From Scleromatobacter sp964418745 (GTDB lineage: Bacteria; Pseudomonadota; Gammaproteobacteria; Burkholderiales; Burkholderiaceae_C): 64,000 bases of DNA. Location: the NCBI GenBank assembly GCA_964418745.1, contig CAYQMX010000024.1, positions 47,781 to 111,780 of the forward strand, given 5' to 3'. Position numbers and translations under genes: made by a program. The notes below the pieces were generated by a model that ran no database searches, was not told the DNA's origin, and was given only the letters and a program-made list of their open reading frames with translations. Shown piece by piece: positions 44,964 to 53,424 of the stretch. Position 1 is the first letter of the stretch, and each line of letters begins with the position of its first letter.

Positions 44964-46030
44964 ACTACGCGCTGTACGCGGGCTACCACCTGCTGTTCCT
45001 GCTGTCGGCGGTGTGCGGCATCTACCGCTCGCGCCTGGCGGTGCTGGCCTTCACGGCCGGCTGCATCCTGCTGGCCCTGCTGACCGACGGCGTCCTGCCT
45101 GCGGCCGACCTGAACTGGTACCGCAACGTCTTCGACGACCTGTCGCTCGACAACATCCTGCTGTTCGCGATCGCCAACGACTTCGAGGTGCTGTGGGCGG
45201 TGACGGTGGTGGCGATCAAGGCCGTGCTCCCCGAAGGCGTCGCGTCGGTGGGCATGGCCTCGCTGCTGCTGCTGCTGATCCCGCTGTGCTGGCGCGGCGT
45301 GCGCGACCGGGTCGGCGTGCTGTCGCTGCTGATGATATTTCCCGGCAGCTTCCTGATCTTCATGAACACGATGCGCCAGGGCTTCTCGGAATACCTGGTG
45401 CTGGCCGGCCTGCTGTCGGCCTCGGTGGTGTTGCAGTTGCTGGCCGGCGCGGCCCACCGCTTCGGCTACGTGGTGGCGCTGCTGGCCCAGCTCGCGCGCC
45501 GGTTCCCGCCCGCGCTGCTGCTCGCGCCGGCGCTGGTGTTCGCGCTGCTGTTCTGGCGCATCCTCGAGATCGTCTCGCCCGAGAACGACATGCACGCGAT
45601 CTACGAGCAGCTGCACGCCAACTACCTGTCGTTCGCGCTCAAGGTGCTGTTGTACTCGCTGCCCTACATCGTCGCGCAGTTGGCACGCTATTTCGAGCGG
45701 ATCAAGGCGCTCGACATGGATCCCGCGGCGGCCGAGGCGTGGCGCAGGGCGTCCAACGCGTTCCTGACGATCGCCGGCCTGACGCTGGTGTCGGTACTCG
45801 CCAATGCGCGCCTGGCGGATCGGATATCCTTCTACATCCTGCCCGTCTCCCTCTGGGCGCTGTCATGCGCCGGCATCTCGAAGGTCAGCCGGACCCTGTT
45901 CTGCATCGCGGTCTTCGTGCTGGGGCTCAACTCGCTGCTGCTCGGGTCGCACCGCGAGTTCTTCGACCCCTCCGTGGTGGTGACCGAACAGCTCGAACAC
46001 GGCGCGGCCGAAGGCGACGATGGCCAATGA
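44960..46030 (+). CDS. EpsG-like polysaccharide polymerase (Wzy candidate)
   Basis: This 356-residue multi-pass protein begins MNYALYAGYHLLFLLSAVC and has about ten hydrophobic helices, with the EpsG-like region NWYRNVFDDLSLDNILLF early and FLIFMNTMRQGFSEYLVL in the middle (the R-x-G-F motif of EpsG-type polymerases). DRISFYILPVSLWAL near the end is also typical. It would link repeat units in the periplasm. It is the only polymerase candidate I see in the whole locus, and starts at a GTG overlapping the flippase stop. Confidence 0.79.
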   Translation: MNYALYAGYHLLFLLSAVCGIYRSRLAVLAFTAGCILLALLTDGVLPAADLNWYRNVFDDLSLDNILLFAIANDFEVLWAVTVVAIKAVLPEGVASVGMASLLLLLIPLCWRGVRDRVGVLSLLMIFPGSFLIFMNTMRQGFSEYLVLAGLLSASVVLQLLAGAAHRFGYVVALLAQLARRFPPALLLAPALVFALLFWRILEIVSPENDMHAIYEQLHANYLSFALKVLLYSLPYIVAQLARYFERIKALDMDPAAAEAWRRASNAFLTIAGLTLVSVLANARLADRISFYILPVSLWALSCAGISKVSRTLFCIAVFVLGLNSLLLGSHREFFDPSVVVTEQLEHGAAEGDDGQ

Positions 46031-47171
46031 ATCCCGTGAGAATGGTAGCTGCATGATGAAATTCGAAGCCCTGCTTCAACAGACCTGCGTGTTCGAGGTG
46101 GACGCCGTCGATGTCGACCGCTTCTTCGTCGGCATGCTGGCCATGGAGACGCCGCCGCGGCTCATCCTGATCGACCAGCCCGAGGAGTACCGCAAGTACC
46201 TCGCGACCGGCAAGTTCGCGCAGGCCCAGGTCGTCTGCACCGCGTGGAATTCGGTCAAGGCGCTGACGAAGCTGCTGCGCGACAACGAGATCCGCTACCT
46301 GCTGATCGACGCCCATCGCATCCCGGACGTCCACATCGTGCTCGCCGCCCGCGACGCGGGCTGCAAGGTGCTCTACATCCAGCACGGCATGTACATCCCG
46401 TTCATGAAGCGCACGCTGGAGTTCTTCCTGACCAAGCTGCTCAAGACGGTACGCTACCTGTACTACGCATTCGACTGCGGCCGCCACGTGGGCGACTGGC
46501 GCCTCGCGGTGGACCTGTTCCGCATCCATGTGCTGGGCGCCAAGCGCGACCTCGTGCGCGCGCGGCGCGAGATCTTCCCCGACTCGGCCGCGGCGTTCTC
46601 CGCCTACTGGCGCCAGTGGCACGTCGACCACTACGCGTTCCCGAGCGACGTCCTGCACGAGATGGGCACGCCCGACCTGCGCAAGCTGCACTTCGGCGCG
46701 CGCTGCGACGCGCGCACGGTGGCGTACTGCTACCAGACGCTGGTCGAGGACGGCCGCATCGCGCCCGAGGCGATGCAGGCGTTCTACCGGCAGTTGAAGG
46801 CCTGGAGCGAGGCGCGCGGCCTGCGGGTGCTGGTCAAGACGCATCCGCGCGGCAACACCAGCCTGTTCGACCAGATGAAGAACGAGTTCGGCTTCGAACT
46901 GGTCAGCAGCGAGATTCCGAACACGGACATGGTGATCGGCCACTACTCCTCGCTGCTCGCGTTCTGGGGCGTGCACGGGCGCCAGGTGGTCTGCGTGACG
47001 CTGCCCGGCCATGCGATCCACGAGTCGATCGCGCCCTGGGCGACCGTGGTCTCCTCGCTGGACGGCGTCGAGCCCGGTGCCGTGCCGGCCAGCGATCCCG
47101 CCAAGTGCCAGGCCTTCTTCGGGCAGGTCGTTCCCATCGACCAGGTGCGTGCGACGCTCTACGCGGTCTGA
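46020..47171 (+). CDS. Putative GT-B glycosyltransferase with HP motif (polysialyltransferase/capsule type)
   Basis: This 383-residue protein has RYLLIDAHRIPDVHIVLAAR, VLYIQHGMYIPFMKR, LVKTHPRGNTSLFDQMK and NTDMVIGHYSSLLAFWGVHG. The His-Pro motif (KTHPR) and the Ser-rich HYSS segment resemble the HP and S motifs of bacterial polysialyltransferases and related capsule enzymes, but overall similarity is weak. No signal peptide or membrane helix. The start at 46020 has GAAGG 6 bases upstream and overlaps the polymerase by 11 bp; ATG codons at 46053/46056 are alternatives. The sugar transferred is unknown. Confidence 0.62.
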   Translation: MANESRENGSCMMKFEALLQQTCVFEVDAVDVDRFFVGMLAMETPPRLILIDQPEEYRKYLATGKFAQAQVVCTAWNSVKALTKLLRDNEIRYLLIDAHRIPDVHIVLAARDAGCKVLYIQHGMYIPFMKRTLEFFLTKLLKTVRYLYYAFDCGRHVGDWRLAVDLFRIHVLGAKRDLVRARREIFPDSAAAFSAYWRQWHVDHYAFPSDVLHEMGTPDLRKLHFGARCDARTVAYCYQTLVEDGRIAPEAMQAFYRQLKAWSEARGLRVLVKTHPRGNTSLFDQMKNEFGFELVSSEIPNTDMVIGHYSSLLAFWGVHGRQVVCVTLPGHAIHESIAPWATVVSSLDGVEPGAVPASDPAKCQAFFGQVVPIDQVRATLYAV

Positions 47172-47174
47172 TTC

Positions 47175-47196
47175 CCCTGTTGCAATGGCAACAGGG
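47175..47196. other. Stem-loop between glycosyltransferase and acyltransferase genes
   Basis: CCCTGTTGC, loop AATG, GCAACAGGG: a 9-bp perfect stem that begins 3 bases after the upstream stop codon. No T-run follows on plus. It may stabilise or attenuate the operon transcript. Confidence 0.45.
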
Positions 47197-47243
47197 CCGG
47201 GGGCACACTGGGTGGATTCTTCGATTTCCCGAATCCGGGGCCC

Positions 47244-48254
47244 ATGGGACTGACACGCGCGACGCTCGCATTCTGCGTCTTCATGTCGCATCTGCTGAGC
47301 AACGGCCGCTGGCTCAACCCCCGCTCGGGCGAGGTGGCGGTGCTGAGCTTCTTCGTGCTGTCCGGCTACATCCTCAGCTACGTGCACGCGGATCGCTTCG
47401 TGGCCGGCAGGTCGATCCTGTCCGACAGCGTGCGCTTCTATCTGCTGCGCTGGCTGACGCTGGTGCGGCCCTACGCCCTCGTGGTGGGTGCCTACCTGGC
47501 CCTGATCGTGCTGCAGACCGCCGTGTCGGGCAAGGCCTACCGCCCGCTCGACATGTACCTGTCCGAACTGCCGCACTGGAGCCTGGGCCACCAGCTCGGG
47601 TTCGCCGCCAGCAACGTGATGCTGATCGGCCTGAACCTGTTCGGCTGGCGCACCCTCGTCGACCCGCCGACGTGGACCATGGGCCTCGAGGCCCTGTTCT
47701 GGCTGGCCGCCGTGCCGCTGATGCGGCTGCGCACGGCATGGCTCGTGGCCTTCGCCGTCGCGGTGCAGTGCATGGACCGGGTGTTCGCCGACGCGCAGTC
47801 GCCGATCCTGCACTTCGACTACTTCATTCTGGGCATCATCGTCTTCCAGCAGCAGCACCGCATCGCGGCGGCCCTGTCCACCGCCTGGGCGCGGCGGGCG
47901 ATGATCGCCTGCCCGCTGGTGCTGCTGGCCATGATCTCGACCAACACCGAGATCGGCCTGCAGGGCAGCCCCCTGGTGCTGGCGCTGTTCCTGCCGTTCC
48001 TGCCCATGCGCGCCGAGGCGGGCTGGTTCGACGATCTCGTCGGCCAGTGCTCGTACCCGTTCTACCTGCTGCACGTGCCGTGCATGAACATCGCCTCGGC
48101 GCTGACGCATCGCCGCGCGGGCGATCCGATCACGTTCGCCTTCGGCTGCGAGGCCTTCGGCCTCGCCGCGCTGCTGTCCTGGCTGGTCGTGCGCTTCGTG
48201 CCGCGCCCGGCGGTCGGGCGCCTGTACCGCGGCTGGGGCGCGCAGGCGCGCTGA
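47244..48254 (+). CDS. Acyltransferase family 3 membrane protein
   Basis: This 336-residue protein has about ten hydrophobic helices and the outline of acyltransferase-3 (OafA-like) proteins that O-acetylate surface sugars: RATLAFCVFMSHLLSNGRW with the histidine expected in the first helix, VAVLSFFVLSGYILSY with the family FFxLSGY motif, and YPFYLLHVPCMNI with the C-terminal helix pattern. It begins slightly short for the family, so an upstream start cannot be excluded. It is the last plus gene, ending 45 bp from the convergent dehydrogenase gene. Confidence 0.84.
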   Translation: MGLTRATLAFCVFMSHLLSNGRWLNPRSGEVAVLSFFVLSGYILSYVHADRFVAGRSILSDSVRFYLLRWLTLVRPYALVVGAYLALIVLQTAVSGKAYRPLDMYLSELPHWSLGHQLGFAASNVMLIGLNLFGWRTLVDPPTWTMGLEALFWLAAVPLMRLRTAWLVAFAVAVQCMDRVFADAQSPILHFDYFILGIIVFQQQHRIAAALSTAWARRAMIACPLVLLAMISTNTEIGLQGSPLVLALFLPFLPMRAEAGWFDDLVGQCSYPFYLLHVPCMNIASALTHRRAGDPITFAFGCEAFGLAALLSWLVVRFVPRPAVGRLYRGWGAQAR

Positions 48255-48299
48255 ACGCGCGCGGCGCCGCCTCCCGGCGGCGGCGGCGCAGCGGGCCGG

Positions 48300-49241
48300 T
48301 CAGGCCGCGGCGGGCGCGCCGAGGTAGCCCAGCAGCGCGTCGATCGCGAACTCGCTGCAGCGCACGACGCCGTCCACCGTGTTGGATCCGTTGTGCGACC
48401 CGAAGATGGTGTTGGGCATGTCGCGCAGCGGCGATTGCGCCGGCAGCGGCTCGACCTCGAACACGTCCAGCGCCACCGAATGCACCTTGCCCGCCTGCAG
48501 CGCCGCGATCAGCGCCTGCTCGTCGATCAACGGCCCGCGGGCGACGTTGGTGATGCGCACGCCGTCCTTGCAGGCGGCCAGCACGGCCGCGTCGAGCATG
48601 TGCGTGTTGGCCTTGGTCAGCGCGCAGGTGAACGCCAGGAAATCGGCCTCGCCGACGCGCTCCGGCCAGGTCGCGCGCTGCACGCCGTCGGGCAGGCTGC
48701 CCTGGTAGAACGGGTCGTAGGCGACGACCTTCATGTCGGCCGCCAGCGCCCGGCGCGCCAGGTTGCGGCCGATGTCGCCCAGGCCGACCAGGCCCAGCGT
48801 GCGCCCCGACAGCGAGAGGCCGCGCGGCTTGGGCCACTGGCCCGCGCGCACGCCGCGATCGATGGCGAAGGTCTCGCGCGCCAGGGCGGCGAGGTAGGAC
48901 ATGCCGACGTCGGCCACTTCGCCGCCGAACATGTTCGGGCAGTTGGTGATCGGGATGCCCAGGTCCTTGCAGGCCGCGAAGTCGACGTTGTCGACGCCGA
49001 TGCCCCACTTGACCGCGGCGCGCAGCTTGCCGGCCTTGCCGGCCTCGAAGACGCGGCGGGTCGCCGGATCGTCGCCGATGATCCAGCCGTCGAACTCCGG
49101 CAGCAGGGCGCACAGTTCGTCCTGGCTCAGGGTCTGGACGACCTTGGCCGGCACGACCTCGACGCCGCGGGCCTCGAAGCGGGAACGGAAGGCGTCGATC
49201 ATGCCCAGCATCGGCGGGCAGGTCACGAGAACTCGAGTCAT
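48300..49241 (-). CDS. D-isomer specific 2-hydroxyacid dehydrogenase
   Basis: This 313-residue NAD-dependent enzyme belongs to the phosphoglycerate-dehydrogenase family. It has KWGIGVDNVDFAACKDLG, cofactor motif LGLVGLGDIGRNLARRAL, ITNVARGPLIDEQALIAAL (Arg) and ALDVFEVEPLPAQ (Glu). The usual histidine is in IFGSHNGSNT, where NGSNT replaces the more usual IAGxT. No ACT domain follows. It lies 16 bp after a CMP-sugar synthetase-like gene. The pair may make or activate an acidic residue of the glycan; the substrate is unknown. Confidence 0.86.
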   Translation of the reverse strand: MTRVLVTCPPMLGMIDAFRSRFEARGVEVVPAKVVQTLSQDELCALLPEFDGWIIGDDPATRRVFEAGKAGKLRAAVKWGIGVDNVDFAACKDLGIPITNCPNMFGGEVADVGMSYLAALARETFAIDRGVRAGQWPKPRGLSLSGRTLGLVGLGDIGRNLARRALAADMKVVAYDPFYQGSLPDGVQRATWPERVGEADFLAFTCALTKANTHMLDAAVLAACKDGVRITNVARGPLIDEQALIAALQAGKVHSVALDVFEVEPLPAQSPLRDMPNTIFGSHNGSNTVDGVVRCSEFAIDALLGYLGAPAAA

Positions 49242-49257
49242 GGTGTGTCCTTCGGGG

Positions 49258-49965
49258 TCAGGCGGCTTTGGAGGAGGCGAAGTACTTGGACACGGCCTCG
49301 GCCATGTACCAGCTCTCCTGGTCGTCGATGTCCACCGATTCGCTGCGGCCCATCTCGTACATCAGCGGCCTGGTGCCGATGCGCGCATCCGTGCTCGCGA
49401 AGCTCGAGCGCGAGAACACGTAGAGGTTGGAGTTCTCCTCGAACCACGGCTCCAGGTCCTGCGTGCGGATCAGGTTCTTCGGGTCGTGGTTGATGGCGCT
49501 GACGTCCGCGCGGTAGAAGCGGGTCTGGAACTTGTTGACGGTGAACACCGAGTCGCAGGTGCCGTCGGCCACACCCTTGTGGTACAGCTCGATGGCCCCG
49601 CGCGTGGATTCGATCGACAGCAGCGGGTTGGTGGTGTGCGTCATCACGTAGATGTCGGCATCGACGTTGGCGACGTCGTCGGCGAGCACCAGGTTCATGC
49701 TGACGAAGTCTCCGCACAGCTCGGGCTTGCGGTCGCGGATGCGCACGCGCGGACCGTCGACCAGGCCGTTCTCGGCCAGGATGTCGCGGGCGTCGGTGTT
49801 GATGATGACTTCATCGATCTCCGGCACCGCCAGCAGCGTGTCGAGGATCCAGCGGAACAGCGGTCGGCCGTTGAAGTCGCGGAAGTTCTTGCCGCGGACA
49901 CGTTCGCTGTTGGCCTTCATCGGCAGCAGCGCGACGATTCGTTTCTTGGCGGTATCGGTGGTCAT
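49258..49965 (-). CDS. CMP-sugar synthetase-like cytidylyltransferase (acylneuraminate family)
   Basis: This 235-residue protein has RIVALLPMKANSERVRGKNF (the R-x-GSKG-like nucleotide-binding segment of NeuA/KdsB-type enzymes), GRPLFRWILDTLLAVPEID, EVIINTDARDILAENG and a C-terminal GRSESVDIDDQESWYMAEA with the DIDD metal site of acylneuraminate cytidylyltransferases. No nonulosonic acid synthase (NeuB) or epimerase (NeuC) is present in the window, so its substrate is unclear. It lies between a GT2 gene (39 bp) and the dehydrogenase. Confidence 0.87.
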   Translation of the reverse strand: MTTDTAKKRIVALLPMKANSERVRGKNFRDFNGRPLFRWILDTLLAVPEIDEVIINTDARDILAENGLVDGPRVRIRDRKPELCGDFVSMNLVLADDVANVDADIYVMTHTTNPLLSIESTRGAIELYHKGVADGTCDSVFTVNKFQTRFYRADVSAINHDPKNLIRTQDLEPWFEENSNLYVFSRSSFASTDARIGTRPLMYEMGRSESVDIDDQESWYMAEAVSKYFASSKAA

Positions 49966-50004
49966 GATGGGGCGTGTGGTGAAGGGGGTGAACGGATGCG
50001 CCGG

Positions 50005-50886
50005 TCAGCGCGGGTAGAAATACGACTCGCGCTTCTGGTTGGACAGCGTGCGGTGGATGTGGTTGCCGCGGAACGAGCCGCGGAACTGGTGGAAGCGGTA
50101 GCGCACGATGTCGACCAGGTGACGGGCCAGCGAGTCCTGCTGCCTTGCGGCGGCGAAATCGAGCAGCATGGCGCTGATGAAGTAACGGCTGATGTCGCGC
50201 CAGCGCAGGTGCACCTCGGGCATGATGTGCTGCAGCGCGAGGGCCTCGCGCTCGAAGCGCCGCTGCACCTGCGCCCAGGTCTCGCTGTGCAGATGATAGA
50301 CCGCCGCCCCGGCGACATAGCCGATGCGGTGACCTTCGGCCACCAGCCGCTTGGCCAGGTGCATGTCTTCCAGGCCGGTGAGATCCTCGTCGAAGCGCGT
50401 CTCGCGCCACACGCTGGTCAGCAGCGCGGCATTGGCGTTGTTGCAGAAGAAGCCCTCCTGCGGCAGCTTGTCCTGGGCCGGGAAGTACTTCGCGAAGATC
50501 TGGCGCTCGCTGAAGTGGCTCGTGTCGTCGCCCATCTGGCCGCCGTAGGTGTAGACGATGCCGTCGCGGCCGAGCGGGGCCACCAGCCGCGCGATCCAGT
50601 GCGGGCCGGCGGGAATGCAGTGCCCGCTGACGAACACCAGCGCCTCGCCGGAGGCGGCCTCGCAGCCCATGTTGAGCGAGCGGCCGAACGTGAACTCCTC
50701 CTTGCGGATCGGCACCACCCGCACCGGGAAGTCGGCGGCGATGCGCAGCGTGTCGTCGGTCGAACCGGAATCGACCAGGATGGTCTCGACCTCCAGCCCC
50801 TCGCCCGTCTGGCTCTGGATGCCCTCCAGAAGCGCGCGAAGATGCTTTTGTTCGTTGAACGTGCGAAGGACGACGCTGACTTTCAT
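50005..50886 (-). CDS. Glycosyltransferase family 2
   Basis: This 293-residue GT-A enzyme starts MKVSVVLRTFNEQKHLRALL, with TILVDSGSTDDTLRIA, FTFGRSLNMGCEAASGE, and FVSGHCIPAGPHWIARLV in place of a typical DxD. ERQIFAKYFPAQDKLPQEG and GLEDMHLAKRLVAEGHRIG are conserved in WbbL/rhamnosyltransferase-like GT2 enzymes. A C-terminal basic region (NHIHRTLSNQKRESY) follows. The 220-bp gap before the upstream gene holds only GC-rich sequence and a plus-oriented terminator-like hairpin. Confidence 0.87.
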   Translation of the reverse strand: MKVSVVLRTFNEQKHLRALLEGIQSQTGEGLEVETILVDSGSTDDTLRIAADFPVRVVPIRKEEFTFGRSLNMGCEAASGEALVFVSGHCIPAGPHWIARLVAPLGRDGIVYTYGGQMGDDTSHFSERQIFAKYFPAQDKLPQEGFFCNNANAALLTSVWRETRFDEDLTGLEDMHLAKRLVAEGHRIGYVAGAAVYHLHSETWAQVQRRFEREALALQHIMPEVHLRWRDISRYFISAMLLDFAAARQQDSLARHLVDIVRYRFHQFRGSFRGNHIHRTLSNQKRESYFYPR

Positions 50887-51056
50887 GATGACGAGGACGC
50901 GGAGGCAAGGCCGGCGGCACGCCGCGCGGCGGGTGCCGGACGGATCGGCGCGGCGGGCGCCCGCCGGGACAGGCCGCTGGGTGCCCGGCCGGGGCAAGAC
51001 GTCCCGCGATCGACGCGCGGCGGCCGCATGGACACCGGTCTGGCGCCGGCTGGACG

Positions 51057-51076
51057 AGGCGGTGCCCCGCCTTTTT
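51057..51076 (+). terminator. Terminator-like hairpin on plus, antisense to the gene cluster
   Basis: AGGCGG, loop TGCC, CCGCCT followed by TTTT on plus. All neighbouring genes are on minus, so a plus terminator here has no obvious upstream gene; it could end an antisense transcript or be chance in GC-rich DNA. Confidence 0.35.
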
Positions 51077-51106
51077 CGAGCCCGCAAGTGTAGCTTGGCA
51101 GCGCGG

Positions 51107-52351
51107 TCATGCCGACCTCCCCGCGCTGTGCACGGCGTCGAGGAAGCGGCGTGCCATCACCGGGTAGGTGTGCTCGGCCAGAACGAAGGCGCGGCCGCGC
51201 TCGCCCATGCGCCGGCGCTCGTCGACGGGCACGGCCAGCAGGTGCCGCAGGCCGTCGATCACCGCGTCGGCGCTCTCCGGCGCGACCGTCAGGCCGCAGC
51301 CCGCGTCGGCCACGGAGTCGTTGCCCGCCTCGACCGAGTGCAGGACGACGCAGCGGGCCATCATGTAGTCCATCAGCTTGTTGGGCGCGATGCCGTAGCG
51401 GTACATCGCCACGCGCTTCCACCCGATGTAGGCGATGTCGATGGCCGACAGGAACGACGGGATCTGGTTCTTGGGGATGGGCGGGAACAGGTGGACATTC
51501 GCCAGCTGCTCGTCGGCCACGCGGCGGGCCAGCCGCTCGCGCTCGTGGCCGTCGCCCACCATCACCACGCTGACGGGCACGTCGCGCATGCGCGCCATCG
51601 CGTCGATGAGGACGTCCAGGGCGTTGGGCTGGCCCATCGAGCCGGCGTAGCCCAGCACCGTGCGCCCGGCCGCGCGCGCCGCGGCGATGCAGGCCGCGAC
51701 GTCCTCGCGCAGCGCCGCCGGGTCGTCGATCCAGTCGTCGGGCGAGATGCCGTTGGGCACGATCGTCAGCTTGCGCAGGTCCAGGCCGCGCGAGGACATG
51801 AAGTCGTGCACCTTCGGCAGCATCGAGACGACCGCGTCGGCGTCGCGGTAGGCGGTGCGCTCGGCGCGCGCGCACAGCAGCGCGAACGGGTGGTACGGCG
51901 ACATCCCCGAGAGCTCGATGGGCGACAGCGGCCACAGGTCGTGCATCTCGAAGACCAGCTTGGCGCCGGCCATGCGCGCGATCCGCCGTGCCACCCAGAT
52001 GTCCATCGGGTAGGTGCTGGACGCGATCACGAGGTCGGGCTTGAACTCGGCCACGATGCCGGCCGCCGCGTTCCAGAGCTGCTTGAGGAACGACCAGATG
52101 TTGAGCACCCGGCCCACGCCGTTGCCGCGGTAGGCCGGGGTCGCGATCCAGGCGTACTCGATGCCGTCCAGCGTCTCGGACATGCCCTGCGCGGGGACCA
52201 CCGGCTGGTGCGCACGCACGTGCGAGAACGACGCGGCCACCAGCCGCACGCGGTGGCCGCTGCGCGCCCATTCGCGCGACAGGTAGTACGGCCGGTACTC
52301 CATGCCCAGCCGGGGCGAGCCCGCGTAGTGGTCGATGTAGAGGATGTTCAT
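51107..52351 (-). CDS. Glycosyltransferase, GT4 (WbuB/WcaI-like)
   Basis: This 414-residue GT-B enzyme starts MNILYIDHYAGSPRLGMEYR, typical of WbuB-like transferases that add FucNAc or similar amino sugars. It has IASSTYPMDIWVARRIARM, VFEMHDLWPLSPIELSG, TIVPNGISPDDW, VLGYAGSMGQPNALDVL and RYGIAPNKLMDYMMARCVVL (the PNKLxxYM motif). The C-terminus ends at FLDAVHSAGRSA. Start and stop overlaps (ATGA) couple it to the preceding glycosyltransferase. A FucNAc/QuiNAc-type donor is likely by analogy only. Confidence 0.88.
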   Translation of the reverse strand: MNILYIDHYAGSPRLGMEYRPYYLSREWARSGHRVRLVAASFSHVRAHQPVVPAQGMSETLDGIEYAWIATPAYRGNGVGRVLNIWSFLKQLWNAAAGIVAEFKPDLVIASSTYPMDIWVARRIARMAGAKLVFEMHDLWPLSPIELSGMSPYHPFALLCARAERTAYRDADAVVSMLPKVHDFMSSRGLDLRKLTIVPNGISPDDWIDDPAALREDVAACIAAARAAGRTVLGYAGSMGQPNALDVLIDAMARMRDVPVSVVMVGDGHERERLARRVADEQLANVHLFPPIPKNQIPSFLSAIDIAYIGWKRVAMYRYGIAPNKLMDYMMARCVVLHSVEAGNDSVADAGCGLTVAPESADAVIDGLRHLLAVPVDERRRMGERGRAFVLAEHTYPVMARRFLDAVHSAGRSA

Positions 52352-53424
52352 TGCTGGCGGTTCAGGGATTCGAGCCGCGCCACGTAGGCTCGGACGGAGA
52401 CGGGAAACAGGGCGTTGGCGGCCACCCAGTGGCGACCGCGCGCGGCGACGGCGGGCGCCTGGTCGGCGAGCGCCTGCAGCCGTTCGCGGCCGGGCTGCTC
52501 GGCGTCGGCCAGGATCAGGCCATTTTCCCCGTCCTCGACCAGTTCGCGATTGGCGGGCAGGTCGGACAGGATCGGGATGGCCCCGTGGCCCATCGCCTCG
52601 AGCACCGACACCGAGACGGAGTCGCTGCGCGGCAGGCTCAGGAACCAGCGCGCCCGGGCGTACAGGCGATCCTGCGCGTCCGCGGCGAGCCGGCCGACGA
52701 ACTCGACCCTTCCGGCCAGGTCGGGCGCTTGGGCCCGCGCGCGCAGTTCCTCGAGCAGCGAGCCGTCGTTGGCCACCACCAGCCGCGCCTCGGGCCAGTC
52801 GCGCGCCAGGCTCGCGAACACCTCGAGCACGCGCTGCGGCGCATAGATCGGCTCGAGCCCGCGGTTGGCGAAGAACAGTGCCTCGTCCTTGTCCGCGGCC
52901 ACGGGCGGCAAGGTCTCCAGCCCGAACGGGAACGTCATGACCTCGGTGGCGCCGAGCGCGTGCATGCGCAGGGCCATCGCGCGCGAATCGCTCGTCGCCA
53001 GCGCGCATGCCGCCAGCACGCGCCGGGTCAGCCAGCGCATGAGGCGGCTGCGCTCCGGCGCCACGAGGATGTCGGAGCCCCACGCCGAGCCGGCGATGCG
53101 CGCGCGCACGCCCAGCAGGCGCACGGCCAGCCAGGCCAGCGTGCCGTGCGAGCTCAGGTAGTGAGGCGCGAGCCAGTCCGGGCGCACCTGGCGCAGCCAG
53201 GCCGCCATCGCGGGCAGGCGCCGCAGCAGCTGCACGTTGCCGCCCTCGAAGCGCGTCGCCGATTGCAGGGCCAGCCGGTGCGCCGGAGGCAGGAAGGCGT
53301 CGAAACCGGCCGCGAAGCCGCGGCTGGAGACCACGTACAGGTCGACCAGCGGATGCAGCGCGCGAGCCCACTTGAGCAGGTGGGGACTCTCGCCGTCGCC
53401 GATCAATGCGAGGCGCAGCGTCAT
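52348..53424 (-). CDS. Glycosyltransferase, GT4-like
   Basis: This 358-residue GT-B enzyme begins MTLRLALIGDGESPHLLKWA and has LAPHYLSSHGTLAWLAVRLL, RIAGSAWGSDILVAP and, in the donor domain, FFANRGLEPIYAPQRVLEVF and LPRSDSVSVSVLEAMGHGAI (Glu in the conserved E-x7-E region). It overlaps neighbours on both sides by ATGA, so the three-gene block of acetyltransferase, this gene and the WbuB-like gene is translated as a coupled set. Confidence 0.86.
   Translation of the reverse strand: MTLRLALIGDGESPHLLKWARALHPLVDLYVVSSRGFAAGFDAFLPPAHRLALQSATRFEGGNVQLLRRLPAMAAWLRQVRPDWLAPHYLSSHGTLAWLAVRLLGVRARIAGSAWGSDILVAPERSRLMRWLTRRVLAACALATSDSRAMALRMHALGATEVMTFPFGLETLPPVAADKDEALFFANRGLEPIYAPQRVLEVFASLARDWPEARLVVANDGSLLEELRARAQAPDLAGRVEFVGRLAADAQDRLYARARWFLSLPRSDSVSVSVLEAMGHGAIPILSDLPANRELVEDGENGLILADAEQPGRERLQALADQAPAVAARGRHWVAANALFPVSVRAYVARLESLNRQQ

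Noticed and set aside
48255..48299. Bidirectional terminator between convergent genes
   Set aside because: GCC/GGC-rich sequence can fold, but there is no T-run on either side and many alternative pairings.
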